Shown here piece after piece: positions 1 through 7,796 of a stretch of DNA of 64,000 nt; positions within the stretch are counted from its first letter, which is position 1; each line of letters begins with the position of its first letter. The translations under genes were made by a program, and so were the position numbers. Where the stretch lies: NCBI RefSeq assembly GCF_006443685.1, contig NZ_VFYP01000001.1, positions 2,914,001 to 2,978,000 of the forward strand, read 5' to 3'. The DNA comes from Rhizobium glycinendophyticum (GTDB lineage: Bacteria > Pseudomonadota > Alphaproteobacteria > Rhizobiales > Rhizobiaceae). The notes under the pieces were generated by a model. It saw only the letters and a list, made by a program, of their open reading frames with translations, was not told the DNA's origin and did no database searches.

Positions 1-205
1 CCTGAAAAAACTGCGCCCCGCGCAGCTTGTTGAAGCTGTAACCCAGATCGCCACGCAGGTACCATCCAGAAGCCTCGGAAACGGTGACTTCCGGAGCGTC
101 GATATAGGGCTGCGGCTGCGGCTCGGGCTGATAAAGGTCGGCAGAATGGGCTGCCGAGCTTGCCAGCATGGCAACTGCAGCAACTGCAAGAATCATTTTG
201 GTCAT
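1..205 (-). CDS. Outer membrane protein, N-terminal part (runs off the window edge)
   Basis: Only the first 68 codons are present; the gene continues beyond base 1. The start ATG (203-205) has a GGAG-type ribosome-binding site just upstream. The protein opens with a typical Sec signal peptide (MTKMILAVAAVAML, likely cleaved after Ala22) and, after a Pro/Gln-rich linker, reaches GWYLRGDLGYSF. That looks like the first beta strand of small opacity-type or Omp25/Omp31-type barrels of rhizobia and brucellae. It is probably an eight-stranded outer membrane barrel, but the diagnostic C-terminus is missing, so the exact family is an inference. A CtrA-type box lies about 90 bases upstream. Confidence 0.7.
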   Translation of the reverse strand, partial: MTKMILAVAAVAMLASSAAHSADLYQPEPQPQPYIDAPEVTVSEASGWYLRGDLGYSFNKLRGAQFFQ

Positions 206-293
206 GACAGGAGACTCCAAAATCCCAGAGTTGTCTCATCAGGCCGTCTGCTGCCTGAGAATGTGAACTGCGACGGATAATGGAGAGGAAAAG

Positions 294-308
294 TTAAGTT
301 CGGATTAA
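294..308 (-). promoter_or_regulatory. Candidate CtrA-binding box upstream of the outer membrane protein gene
   Basis: The sequence contains TTAA, seven bases, then TTAA, which is the full CtrA consensus (TTAA-N7-TTAA). It lies about 90 bases upstream of the outer membrane protein start. A further TTAA follows nine bases later (318-321). CtrA is the cell-cycle response regulator of alphaproteobacteria. The match is exact, but the region is AT-rich, so chance occurrence is possible. Confidence 0.4.
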
Positions 309-403
309 CTACGGGCGTTAACTATAGCCAACAAATATCGTGCGGACGCGATACTTCAAGCGGCAGTCTTCCCGACAGATATCGGGAGGATTTTGAAGTG
401 AAA

Positions 404-438
404 GCACCGGCGACCCTGCCTATCAGGGGCGTCGGTGC
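404..438 (-). terminator. Hairpin terminator of the flavin-dependent oxidoreductase gene
   Basis: Bases 404-418 and 424-438 form a near-perfect 15-bp stem with a 5-base loop. Read on the minus strand it ends in GGTGCTTTC, directly after the oxidoreductase stop codon at 469. The T run is short, so this is a likely but not ideal rho-independent terminator. Confidence 0.5.
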
Positions 439-468
439 GCCGCATTTCAGGATCGCCATCTGCGATAC

Positions 469-1479
469 TTACTCAGCTGCAACACCGATATCGGCGCGGT
501 CGCGCAACTCGGCGAACAATTCGACCGAACGCAGCCGCGCAGTGAGATCGTGGATCGGCGTCGAGACGATGACCTCGTCTGGCGCCACTTCCGCCATCAG
601 CGCATCGAGTTTGCGGGCTGCCGTATCGGGCGAACCGACGATGGCGTAACGCAACGTGTGTTCGACGCCGATCCGCTCGATCTCGGTCCAGAAGCCGTCC
701 ATGCTGTCGACAGGCCGCGGGAACGGCCGGCGCACATTGCGTCTCAGATTGACGAACTGCTGCTGTGCCGACGTAAAGAGGCGCGCTGCCTCCTGATCGG
801 TCTCGGCGACAGCGGCCATCACACCCACCATCACATGCGGAGACTGCAACGCCTCTGACGGCTCGAAGCGCTGGCGATAGATTTCCACCGCCTCGCCCAG
901 CTGGTCGGGCGCGAAATGCGACGCAAAGGCGTAAGGCAGGCCGAGCGCTGCGGCGAGATGCGCGCTGTAGAGGCTGGAGCCGAGCAGCCAGATCGGCACA
1001 TTGCTGCGCATTCCCGGCACTGCCAGCAGTCCCTGATCCTCTGTCGGCTCGCCAAGCAGCCGCTGCAACTCGATGATATCATGCGGAAAACTTTCAACGC
1101 CGGCATCCATGTTGCGCCTCAAAGCGCGGGCGGTCCGCATGTCGGTGCCCGGTGCACGACCGAGGCCGAGATCGACGCGCCCCGGAAAGAGCGCCTCCAG
1201 CGTGCCGAACTGCTCGGCAATGACGAGCGGCGAATGATTGGGCAACATGATGCCGCCCGAGCCGATGCGGATGGTCGAGGTCCCTGCCCCGACATGGGCA
1301 ATCACGATGGATGTCGCGGCACTCGCGATGCCAGGCATGCCGTGGTGCTCGGCCAGCCAGAACCGTTGATAACCGTTGGCTTCCGCCACTTGCGCCAGCC
1401 GTCTCGACGCATCCAGCGCATCGCGGACCGAATGGCCCTCGGCGATCGGCGAAAGGTCGAGAATGGAAAAGGGGATCAT
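469..1479 (-). CDS. LLM-class flavin-dependent oxidoreductase (luciferase-like)
   Basis: A 336-residue protein of the bacterial luciferase-like monooxygenase superfamily (single-component LLM group, MsnO8-like). These are TIM barrels that use reduced flavin. Family marks visible are the N-terminal LDLSPIAEG strand, [11 protein letters not shown] (about residues 40-50), the [13 protein letters not shown] strand-loop (about 70-83), and [12 protein letters not shown] (about 102-113). The ATG at 1477-1479 fits the family N-terminus. The gene stands alone: the outer membrane protein gene is downstream on the same strand and ruvC is divergent. The substrate cannot be predicted. Confidence 0.9.
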   Translation of the reverse strand: MIPFSILDLSPIAEGHSVRDALDASRRLAQVAEANGYQRFWLAEHHGMPGIASAATSIVIAHVGAGTSTIRIGSGGIMLPNHSPLVIAEQFGTLEALFPGRVDLGLGRAPGTDMRTARALRRNMDAGVESFPHDIIELQRLLGEPTEDQGLLAVPGMRSNVPIWLLGSSLYSAHLAAALGLPYAFASHFAPDQLGEAVEIYRQRFEPSEALQSPHVMVGVMAAVAETDQEAARLFTSAQQQFVNLRRNVRRPFPRPVDSMDGFWTEIERIGVEHTLRYAIVGSPDTAARKLDALMAEVAPDEVIVSTPIHDLTARLRSVELFAELRDRADIGVAAE

Positions 1480-1632
1480 GGCATCAATCCTGTGCTGCGC
1501 TGTTCTGTGTCATGTAGTCAGCCGGGCGCGGTGACCCAAGAGGTGACGATAATAAATTATAACCACTTCTTATGTTTTCGCTTTGTTCACATTTCACTGG
1601 CACTGATCGGCCATTCTGAACTAGGGTCTCCC

Positions 1633-2145
1633 ATGACTTCCACGATTCGCATCATCGGCATAGATCCGGGCCTGCGCCGCTGCGGCTGGGGCGTCATCGA
1701 GACGCTCGGCAACTCCCTGCGCTTCGTCGCCTCAGGCACCGTGACCTCTGACGGCGACATGGACCTTGCCTCGCGCCTGTGCCAGTTGCATGACGGCCTT
1801 TCCGAGGTCGTTCATGCCTATAAGCCGGACGAAGCAGCTGTCGAACAAACCTTCGTTAACAAGGACGCCGTTGCCACCCTGAAGCTCGGCCAGGCTCGCG
1901 GCATCGCCATGCTCGTCCCCGCCCGTGCCGGCCTGCGCGTTGCGGAATACGCGCCGAATGCCGTGAAGAAGGCAGTTATCGGCGTGGGTCACGGCGAAAA
2001 GGCGCAGATCCACATGATGCTGAAGATCCTGATGCCCAAGGCCGAATTCAAGGGCAACGACGCCGCCGACGCACTCGCAATCGCCATCTGCCACGCCCAC
2101 AACCGCGGCGGGGAGCGCATGCGCAAGGTGCTGGCCTCCGCCTGA
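1633..2145 (+). CDS. ruvC: Crossover junction endodeoxyribonuclease RuvC
   Basis: A 170-residue Holliday junction resolvase, normal length for the family. It cuts symmetrically across junctions that RuvA and RuvB have bound and moved. The acidic active site is intact: Asp11 in GIDPG, Glu71 in AAVEQTF, and Asp143/Asp146 in GNDAADALA. The ATG at 1633 was chosen because it gives the conserved short N-terminus (IRIIGIDPG); an open frame extends upstream without coding character. It is the first gene of the ruv locus, but ruvA does not follow directly: a VapBC module begins 55 bases downstream. Confidence 0.98.
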   Translation: MTSTIRIIGIDPGLRRCGWGVIETLGNSLRFVASGTVTSDGDMDLASRLCQLHDGLSEVVHAYKPDEAAVEQTFVNKDAVATLKLGQARGIAMLVPARAGLRVAEYAPNAVKKAVIGVGHGEKAQIHMMLKILMPKAEFKGNDAADALAIAICHAHNRGGERMRKVLASA

Positions 2146-2151
2146 TTTGTT

Positions 2152-2199
2152 CTTGACTTGTTCCACTTCCTCCCTTAAGTAATACCGAAGAGGTATTAC
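2152..2199 (+). promoter_or_regulatory. Promoter and putative autoregulatory operator of the first VapBC module
   Basis: CTTGAC (2152-2157), a 17-base spacer and TTAAGT (2175-2180) make a plausible rhizobial sigma-70 promoter in the 55 bases between ruvC and vapB1. It is followed by a perfect inverted repeat, GTAATACC (2179-2186) and GGTATTAC (2192-2199), with a 5-base centre. The repeat covers the start region and the AAGAGG ribosome-binding site. VapB-type antitoxins usually bind such repeats with their toxin to autoregulate. The promoter and operator roles are inferred. Confidence 0.55.
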
Positions 2200-2200
2200 C

Positions 2201-2461
2201 ATGCGCGTCACAGAAAAAGGCCAAGTCACCATCCCTAAGGACATCCGCGATCGGCTCGACATCAAGCCGGGATCGAACGTCGATTTCGTTGTGGCTGAGG
2301 ACGGCGTCATGCTGGTCAAGAACGGCGATACCAGCGATGCGTTCAAGGACTTCGACGCCTGGGCGAGAAGTGTCGAAGGGATTTTCGATACCAATGGCAT
2401 GACCGCAAACGAATATGTCGATTGGCTGCGAGGACCGCGTGATGACCTCGACCATCATTGA
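2201..2461 (+). CDS. AbrB/MazE-fold antitoxin, VapB type (module 1)
   Basis: An 86-residue protein. Residues 1-45 (EKGQVTIPKDIRDRL, then IKPGSNVDF) form a swapped-hairpin AbrB/SpoVT DNA-binding domain. The rest is an acidic and aromatic tail of the kind that binds and blocks a PIN toxin. Its last 20 bases overlap the downstream PIN-domain gene, the standard antitoxin-toxin arrangement. It should neutralise VapC1 and repress its own promoter, where an inverted repeat sits over the start region. What is unusual is its position between ruvC and ruvA. It shares only the general AbrB pattern with the antitoxin of module 2. Confidence 0.9.
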   Translation: MRVTEKGQVTIPKDIRDRLDIKPGSNVDFVVAEDGVMLVKNGDTSDAFKDFDAWARSVEGIFDTNGMTANEYVDWLRGPRDDLDHH

Positions 2462-2861
2462 CACCACTGCGCTGATTGATGTGCTCGGGCCAGATAGTGC
2501 GACGCGGGCGTGGTCAGTCAGCGCAATGCGCCGCTGCTTTGAGGAGGGTCCGCTGGTGATCAACCCGGTAATATGGTCGGAGTTGGCTGCATCGCCGTTG
2601 AGCGAGCAACAGCTCAGCCAGGCGCTCGATTGGCTCGACTTGAAGAAAGAACCCTTGTCATACGAAGTAGCCTTCCGCGCAGGCAAGGCGCATCTGTTCT
2701 ACCGACGGAACGGCGGGCAGCGCGAGCGCACATTGCCGGACTTCTTCATCGGTGCTCATGCCGCCGTGCGGTCTCATCGCCTTCTGACAAGAGATGCAGC
2801 GCGCTACCGCAGCTACTTCCCGGATATCGATATCATCTCCCCAGAAACCCATCCTCTTTAA
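2442..2861 (+). CDS. PIN-domain toxin, VapC type (module 1)
   Basis: A 139-residue PIN-domain ribonuclease. All four expected acidic residues are present: Asp7 (IIDTTALID), Glu47 (IWSELAA), Asp100 (LPDFFIGAH) and Asp118 (LTRDAARY), so the toxin looks intact. VapC proteins are Mg-dependent RNases that cut tRNA or rRNA when free of antitoxin. ATG 2442 gives the standard N-terminus and a 20-base overlap with vapB1; an in-frame ATG at 2415 would add nine atypical residues. The stop lies 17 bases before the ruvA start, so ruvA is probably read from the same transcript. Confidence 0.88.
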   Translation: MTSTIIDTTALIDVLGPDSATRAWSVSAMRRCFEEGPLVINPVIWSELAASPLSEQQLSQALDWLDLKKEPLSYEVAFRAGKAHLFYRRNGGQRERTLPDFFIGAHAAVRSHRLLTRDAARYRSYFPDIDIISPETHPL

Positions 2862-2878
2862 CGCGACGGACGCTTCCC

Positions 2879-3496
2879 ATGATCGGCAAACTCAAAGGCA
2901 CTATCGACGAGATCGGCGACGATTACGTGCTCGTCGACGTCCACGGCGTCTGCTACGTCGCCCATTGCTCGTCGCGTACCCTGTCGCGCATCGGCTCGGC
3001 CGGCGAAGCGGTCGTGCTGTTCATCGAGACCTATGTGCGCGAAGACCAGCTGAAACTCTTCGGCTTCATGAGCGCGCTGGAGCGCGAATGGTTCAACCTC
3101 CTGCAGAGCGTCCAGGGTGTCGGCGCCAAGGTGGCGCTCGCCGTACTCTCGACCCTCACGCCGTCGGAACTCGCCAACGCGATTGCCCTGCAGGACAAGG
3201 CCGCCATCTCCCGCGCCCCCGGCGTCGGCCCCAAGGTGGCGCTGCGCCTCGTCACCGAACTGAAGAACAAGGCCCCCGCCTTCGCCGGCGAAGCTGCAGC
3301 CAATATCGGCCTCAAGCAGGAACTCGGCGAAGGCGTCGCCTCCGCTCCTGTCGCCGATGCCGTCTCGGCGCTCACCAATCTCGGTTATTCCCGAGACCAG
3401 GCAGCCAATGCCATAGCCGCAGCGCTGAAGAATGGCGGCGAAGGGGTCGATAGCGCCAAGCTGATCCGGTTGGGGCTGAAGGAGCTATCGCGGTAG
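2879..3496 (+). CDS. ruvA: Holliday junction branch migration protein RuvA
   Basis: A 205-residue protein of normal length. RuvA tetramers bind the open four-way junction and load RuvB. Visible parts are the N-terminal OB fold ([12 protein letters not shown], residues 1-65), two helix-hairpin-helix motifs ([16 protein letters not shown] and [16 protein letters not shown]), a flexible Ala-rich linker, and the C-terminal RuvB-binding domain ([19 protein letters not shown]). ATG 2879 gives the canonical N-terminus. It starts 17 bases after vapC1 and is separated from ruvB by a second VapBC module, so RuvA supply may depend on transcription through the first module. Confidence 0.98.
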   Translation: MIGKLKGTIDEIGDDYVLVDVHGVCYVAHCSSRTLSRIGSAGEAVVLFIETYVREDQLKLFGFMSALEREWFNLLQSVQGVGAKVALAVLSTLTPSELANAIALQDKAAISRAPGVGPKVALRLVTELKNKAPAFAGEAAANIGLKQELGEGVASAPVADAVSALTNLGYSRDQAANAIAAALKNGGEGVDSAKLIRLGLKELSR

Positions 3497-3499
3497 GAA

Positions 3500-3551
3500 T
3501 TGGTCGATAGACGAAATACTGCTATGCTTCTCGTAAGAATTCTTTGACGAG
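3500..3551 (+). promoter_or_regulatory. Promoter and putative operator of the second VapBC module
   Basis: TTGGTC (3500-3505), 17 bases, then TATGCT (3523-3528) resembles a sigma-70 promoter in the 62 bases between ruvA and vapB2. Just after it come CTCGT (3530-3534), the perfect palindrome AAGAATTCTT (3535-3544) and ACGAG (3547-3551), a nested inverted repeat that ends in the GAGG ribosome-binding site. Its sequence is unrelated to the module 1 repeat. The operator role is inferred. Confidence 0.5.
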
Positions 3552-3558
3552 GTAAGAC

Positions 3559-3843
3559 ATGGGTGCCTTTACCACGATGACCTCCAAAGGTCAGATCACG
3601 ATCCCGAGCGAAGTGCGCGAAGAGCTGAAGCTCGAGCCGGGAACACGCTTCTATGTCTCTGCACGTAACGGTCAGGTCGTGGCGATCCCGAAAAACATCA
3701 GGCTCGCAGATTTGGCTGGCATCCTCGGCACTCCCCCGTCCGGCGTCAGCCTGTCCATCGAAGAGATGGACGAGGCTATAGCCAAGGCGGTGTCCGAAGA
3801 CGACGAGCGGATCAAACGCGGATGGTCGGAGACGCAGGTGTGA
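3559..3843 (+). CDS. AbrB/MazE-fold antitoxin, VapB type (module 2)
   Basis: A 94-residue protein with an AbrB-type DNA-binding domain at residues 5-50 (TMTSKGQITIPSEVREEL, then LEPGTRFYV). The acidic C-terminal tail (SIEEMDEAIAKAVSEDDERIKRGW) is typical of the toxin-binding segment of VapB proteins. The ATG at 3559 follows a GAGG site by six bases. The stop codon overlaps the most likely start of the PIN toxin gene. Role: neutralises VapC2 and probably represses its own operon through the nested repeat upstream. It lies between ruvA and ruvB and differs clearly in sequence from VapB1. Confidence 0.9.
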   Translation: MGAFTTMTSKGQITIPSEVREELKLEPGTRFYVSARNGQVVAIPKNIRLADLAGILGTPPSGVSLSIEEMDEAIAKAVSEDDERIKRGWSETQV

Positions 3844-4235
3844 TTGGCATCGATACCAATATTCTGGTTCGATTTCTGGTTGACGACGACCCCACCCAGA
3901 ACGCTTTGGCGCGCAGTTTCCTTTCAGCAAAAACGGCCGAGGACCCGGCCTATGTCAGTGCAATCGTCATCGCGGAAACCGTCTGGATCCTGCACAACAC
4001 GATGAAATACCAGATGTCCACCGTGGTCGAGCTTCTTCAAAGCCTCCTAGCGGCAGATGGCCTCGTCATCGAATACACGGAAGAACTCGACGCCCTGCTG
4101 AGCACCGGCCAACCCCTGGCCGATCTGGCGGACCACCTGATCGCGTGGGCGGCAAAACGTGCGGGAGCCCGCACAACTCTGACCTTCGACAAACGCGCCG
4201 CCTCTCGCGTGCCCGGCATGGAACTTCTCGCATGA
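3840..4235 (+). CDS. PIN-domain toxin, VapC type (module 2)
   Basis: A 131-residue PIN-domain RNase with the complete acidic set: Asp5 (GIDTNILVR), Glu46 (IAETVW), Asp98 (LADHLIAWA) and Asp117 (TFDKRAA). GTG 3840 was preferred because it overlaps the vapB2 stop (GTGA), has GGAG eight bases upstream and gives the usual VapC N-terminus; ATG 3822 would add six residues. The stop codon overlaps the ruvB start as ATGA, so ruvB translation is probably coupled to that of the toxin. It resembles VapC1 only in the catalytic motifs. Confidence 0.88.
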   Translation: MIGIDTNILVRFLVDDDPTQNALARSFLSAKTAEDPAYVSAIVIAETVWILHNTMKYQMSTVVELLQSLLAADGLVIEYTEELDALLSTGQPLADLADHLIAWAAKRAGARTTLTFDKRAASRVPGMELLA

Positions 4236-5272
4236 TGACCAACAACCCCATCCTGACCCCGGAAAAGCGTGGCGAAGACCTGGACGCGGCACTGCGCCCG
4301 CAGACGCTCGACGACTTCACCGGCCAGGCGGAGGCGCGCGCCAATCTGAAGATCTTCATCGAGGCGGCGAAGAACCGCGGTGAGGCACTGGACCACGTAC
4401 TCTTCGTCGGCCCGCCCGGCCTCGGCAAGACGACGCTCGCCCAGATCATGGCCAAAGAGCTCGGTGTCAACTTCCGCTCGACCTCCGGCCCGGTCATTGC
4501 CAAGGCCGGCGATCTCGCCGCACTTCTAACCAATCTCGAAGAGCGCGATGTGCTCTTCATCGACGAAATCCATCGCCTGAGCCCCGCCGTCGAGGAAATC
4601 CTCTATCCGGCCATGGAGGATTTCCAGCTCGACCTGATCATCGGTGAAGGCCCGGCCGCCCGCTCGGTGAAGATCGACCTGTCGAAATTCACCCTCGTTG
4701 CCGCCACCACCCGCCTTGGCCTGCTGACGACGCCGCTGCGCGACCGCTTCGGCATTCCCGTGCGGCTCAATTTTTACACCGTCGAAGAACTGGAATCGAT
4801 CGTCCGCCGTGGCGCCCGCCTGTTGAACCTGCCGATGACGGAGGACGGCGCCCGCGAAGTCGCCCGCCGCGCCCGTGGCACGCCTCGCATCGCCGGCCGC
4901 CTGCTCCGCCGCGTCCGGGACTTCGCCGAAGTCGCCCGCGCCGAGGCTGTCACCCGCGAGATCGCCGACGAGGCGCTGACGCGCCTCAACGTCGACAATA
5001 TGGGCCTCGACCAGCTCGACATGCGCTACCTCTCGATGATCGCCGTCAATTTCGGCGGCGGCCCGGTCGGCATCGAAACGATTGCCGCCGGTCTCTCCGA
5101 GCCACGCGACGCCATCGAGGACATTATCGAGCCCTACATGATCCAGCAGGGCTTCATTCAGCGCACCCCACGCGGCCGTGTTTTGACCGCAAACGCATGG
5201 AAGCATCTGGGAATGCAGCCACCCAAGGATCTGGAGGCGGCGCAATTCCGGCTGACGCTCGAGGACGACTGA
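4232..5272 (+). CDS. ruvB: Holliday junction branch migration DNA helicase RuvB
   Basis: A 346-residue AAA+ motor of typical length. RuvB hexamers pump DNA through the RuvA-bound junction. Walker A GPPGLGKT lies at residues 60-67, Walker [10 protein letters not shown] with Asp111/Glu112, then sensor 1 (VAATTRLG), the arginine-finger region (LRDRFGI), and the C-terminal winged-helix domain ([13 protein letters not shown]). ATG 4232 is shared with the vapC2 stop in an ATGA overlap and gives the standard N-terminus. The stop abuts the start of the Tat-signal phosphoesterase gene, so the operon continues downstream. Confidence 0.98.
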   Translation: MMTNNPILTPEKRGEDLDAALRPQTLDDFTGQAEARANLKIFIEAAKNRGEALDHVLFVGPPGLGKTTLAQIMAKELGVNFRSTSGPVIAKAGDLAALLTNLEERDVLFIDEIHRLSPAVEEILYPAMEDFQLDLIIGEGPAARSVKIDLSKFTLVAATTRLGLLTTPLRDRFGIPVRLNFYTVEELESIVRRGARLLNLPMTEDGAREVARRARGTPRIAGRLLRRVRDFAEVARAEAVTREIADEALTRLNVDNMGLDQLDMRYLSMIAVNFGGGPVGIETIAAGLSEPRDAIEDIIEPYMIQQGFIQRTPRGRVLTANAWKHLGMQPPKDLEAAQFRLTLEDD

Positions 5273-6178
5273 ATGATCACACGACGGGGACTATTGAAGC
5301 TCTTCGGAGCCGGGTTCCTGAGCCTGATCGCAACAGCAGCCTATCCCTTCACGGAGGTTTTCAGGCGCCCAGAAATACGCCGCTACGCCGTGACTCCGAA
5401 GAATTGGCCAACGGAATTGAAGCTGCGTGTGGCCGTGTTGGCGGACTTTCACGCCTGCGAACCGTGGATGAGTCGCTCTCGGATCGAGGACGTCTGCGCC
5501 ATGGCGAATGCGCTGGACCCGGACATTTGCCTGCTTCTCGGGGACTATGCTGCGGGAACCAATGTCGTCAGCGACTACGTCGATGCGGTGGACTGGGCGG
5601 CCGCACTTGCTACCCTTCGAGCTCCGCTCGGCATCCATGCGATCCTCGGCAATCACGATTATTGGGAGGATCTTACCTTTCAGCGCGATCCCTCGGCAGG
5701 CAACATTGCCACCAGGGCCCTGCAGCAGGTGGGCATCGCGACCTACGTGAACGAGGCTGTGCGGCTGGAAAAGGATGGCCAGGCATTCTGGATAGCAGGC
5801 CTTGGCGATCAGATGGCCTTGAGGCCTGGCAAGCACTTCAACCGCAAGACCATGACCGGAATCGATGATCTGCCCTCCACTATGCGCATTGTAACCGACG
5901 ACGCGCCCGTCATCCTGATGGCGCACGAACCCGATATCTTCCCTCAAGTCACCGAGCGCGTCGCCCTGACGCTCTGCGGCCATACACATGGTGGTCAGAT
6001 CAATCTGTTCGGCTGGCATCCCGTCGCCGCATCGCGCGGCTCCTGGCGATACCCGGGCGGCCACTTTCATGAGCGAGACCGCCATCTCATCGTCTCGCGT
6101 GGTCTCGGCTGTTCGTTCCTGCCAATTCGCGTCGGTGTCAGACCGGAAATCCTCCTGCTAGAATTGGGTTCCGCCTGA
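5273..6178 (+). CDS. Tat-exported metallophosphoesterase (YkuE-like)
   Basis: A 301-residue protein with a twin-arginine signal (TRRGLLKLFGAGFL) and a hydrophobic segment to about residue 24, so it should be exported folded. The calcineurin-like metal-binding motifs follow in order: ADFHACEPW, GDYAAG, GNHDYWE, AHEPD and GHTHGGQ. Members of this group hydrolyse phosphoesters, and some act in the envelope on lipid-linked substrates; the substrate here is unknown. It begins on the base after the ruvB stop and its own stop overlaps the next start (TGATG), so it belongs to the ruvB transcript. A repair link is not implied by the domain. Confidence 0.9.
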   Translation: MITRRGLLKLFGAGFLSLIATAAYPFTEVFRRPEIRRYAVTPKNWPTELKLRVAVLADFHACEPWMSRSRIEDVCAMANALDPDICLLLGDYAAGTNVVSDYVDAVDWAAALATLRAPLGIHAILGNHDYWEDLTFQRDPSAGNIATRALQQVGIATYVNEAVRLEKDGQAFWIAGLGDQMALRPGKHFNRKTMTGIDDLPSTMRIVTDDAPVILMAHEPDIFPQVTERVALTLCGHTHGGQINLFGWHPVAASRGSWRYPGGHFHERDRHLIVSRGLGCSFLPIRVGVRPEILLLELGSA

Positions 6179-6687
6179 TGTCCAAACGCACCCTCATCAC
6201 CATCAAGGACGGCAAGCGGCGCTTCAACCACCGCATCGCCGGCCTCGCCTTTCGCGATGGTCACGTCCTCGTCCACCGCGCCACCCACGAGACCTTCTGG
6301 ACCTTTCCGGGCGGTCGGGCCGAGATCGGCGAGACGTCTACGGAGACGCTGATACGAGAGATGCAGGAGGAACTCGGCGTCGAGGCCGTCGTCGGCCCCC
6401 TCCTCTGGATCGTCGAGAATTTCTTCGACTACGAGGGCAAGGCGTGGCACGAACTCGGCTTTTACTACCGCATGGAGATCCCGGATCACTTCCCCTTCCA
6501 TACCTCTGACATCGTCCACCGCAACGAGGACGGCAAGAACAGCCTCGAATTCAAATGGGTACCGGCAACGCGGCAAGCCCTGACCGCGCTCGATATCCCG
6601 CCTTATTTCATCGCCGACGAAATCGAGACCCTGCCGACCGCGCCGAAGCACATTGTCTGGCACGACGGAGACCTGGATACGCCATGA
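6178..6687 (+). CDS. NUDIX hydrolase
   Basis: A 169-residue NUDIX-fold pyrophosphohydrolase. The NUDIX box is complete: GGRAEIGET, then REMQEELGVE (about residues 44-67). NUDIX enzymes split a nucleoside diphosphate linked to another group, for example damaged nucleotides, NADH or nucleotide sugars; the substrate cannot be told from the sequence. The start ATG shares a base with the upstream stop (TGATG), and the stop overlaps the following DinB-family start (ATGA). This is one of four closely packed genes after ruvB. Confidence 0.93.
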   Translation: MSKRTLITIKDGKRRFNHRIAGLAFRDGHVLVHRATHETFWTFPGGRAEIGETSTETLIREMQEELGVEAVVGPLLWIVENFFDYEGKAWHELGFYYRMEIPDHFPFHTSDIVHRNEDGKNSLEFKWVPATRQALTALDIPPYFIADEIETLPTAPKHIVWHDGDLDTP

Positions 6688-7250
6688 CCAATGCCCTCCG
6701 GTTCATTCGCAAGCTCGCTTTTGCCAATATGCTGGCCAACGACCGGCTGCACGAGGCGGTTTCCGCCCTTAAGCCCGGCGAATTCGAGGCGCCGCGAACC
6801 GGCTTCTTTCCGTCGCTGGTCGCAACCCTCAATCACATCCTGATCATCGACTGGTTCTACATCGACGCCCTGGAGGGTGGCGACCTTGGCCCGAGAGCCT
6901 GGCAGAACGCGGTGCCATACTCCGACGCAGCCGAACTCCGGGCCGCGCAATTGGCATCCGACCGTCGCCTGTTGACCTTGTGCCGAAAGCTTGGGGACGA
7001 AGATCTCGGACGGCCGACCCGCGTCCACCGCACGGGCCGCATTCAGGTGGAGCGCACGGACGACGTGCTCTCCCATCTCTTCCAGCATCAGACCCATCAT
7101 CGCGGCCAGGCGCATGCCATGCTGTCCGGCACCAGCGTCAAGCCGCCGCAACTGGACGAATTCATCGTCGCTGATGATGCGGCGAGCCGCGTCGACGTGA
7201 TGGAGAGGTTGGGGTTGACGGAAGCAGACGTGATGGATCTGGACAGGTGA
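6684..7250 (+). CDS. DinB/YfiT-family metal-binding four-helix protein
   Basis: A 188-residue protein with the DinB pattern: an N-terminal helix (FIRKLAFANMLANDRLHEAV), a metal-ligand histidine in LNHILIIDWFYIDAL (about residues 51-65), and the paired histidines of LFQHQTHHRGQAHAML (about 132-147). The three histidines form the usual divalent-metal site. DinB-like proteins include thiol-dependent transferases and DNA-damage-induced proteins, and the exact activity is unknown. The start overlaps the NUDIX stop as ATGA. It is the last gene of the ruvB-led chain. Confidence 0.88.
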   Translation: MTNALRFIRKLAFANMLANDRLHEAVSALKPGEFEAPRTGFFPSLVATLNHILIIDWFYIDALEGGDLGPRAWQNAVPYSDAAELRAAQLASDRRLLTLCRKLGDEDLGRPTRVHRTGRIQVERTDDVLSHLFQHQTHHRGQAHAMLSGTSVKPPQLDEFIVADDAASRVDVMERLGLTEADVMDLDR

Positions 7251-7349
7251 GACCGTGATGCGCTAGCGAGCGCAGCACGTGAAGCCCTTGTCCCCTCGGC
7301 AGTCGATCGAGGGGAGGAGCCGTTGAGACTTTCGCCGCCGGAGAATGCC

Positions 7350-7796
7350 ATGACATCCCTATCCATTTCCCTCTCCGGCGAAATCACTGACGGCGTGCAT
7401 TCCCTCACACAGCGCGTCTACTACGAAGACACCGACTTTTCCGGCGCCGTCTATCACGCCCGCTATCTGCATTTCATGGAGCGCGCCCGAACCGATTATC
7501 TGCGCTGCCTCGGCGTCGAGCAGTCGGCGCTGTTCGAGAGTTCGGATGAAGGCCTCGCCTTCATGGTTCATCGCATGGAAATCGACTTCAAGGCCCCGGC
7601 CCGCATGGACGACGTCATCACCGTCCGCACCCGCACCGAAAAGGCCGGTGGTGCCAAGATGGTGTTGCAGCAGGAGATCGTGCGCGATGACCGGCTGCTG
7701 ATCGCTGCCAAAGTCGTCATCGCTGTGGTCAATCGGTACGGGCGTCCCCGCCGCCTGCCCGAATCCCTCGCCGCGCAGTTTCTCGGCGAAAGCTGA
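7350..7796 (+). CDS. ybgC: Tol-Pal associated acyl-CoA thioesterase YbgC
   Basis: A 148-residue hotdog-fold thioesterase. The signature QRVYYEDTDFSGAVYHARYLHFMERARTD carries the catalytic Asp of the 4HBT group in YYEDTD. YbgC hydrolyses acyl-CoA or acyl-ACP and is the usual first gene of tol-pal clusters, linked to phospholipid metabolism. ATG 7350 has a GGAG site at a suitable distance; a TTG at 7323 would add nine residues. About 240 bases separate it from tolQ, more than in many genomes. Confidence 0.94.
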   Translation: MTSLSISLSGEITDGVHSLTQRVYYEDTDFSGAVYHARYLHFMERARTDYLRCLGVEQSALFESSDEGLAFMVHRMEIDFKAPARMDDVITVRTRTEKAGGAKMVLQQEIVRDDRLLIAAKVVIAVVNRYGRPRRLPESLAAQFLGES

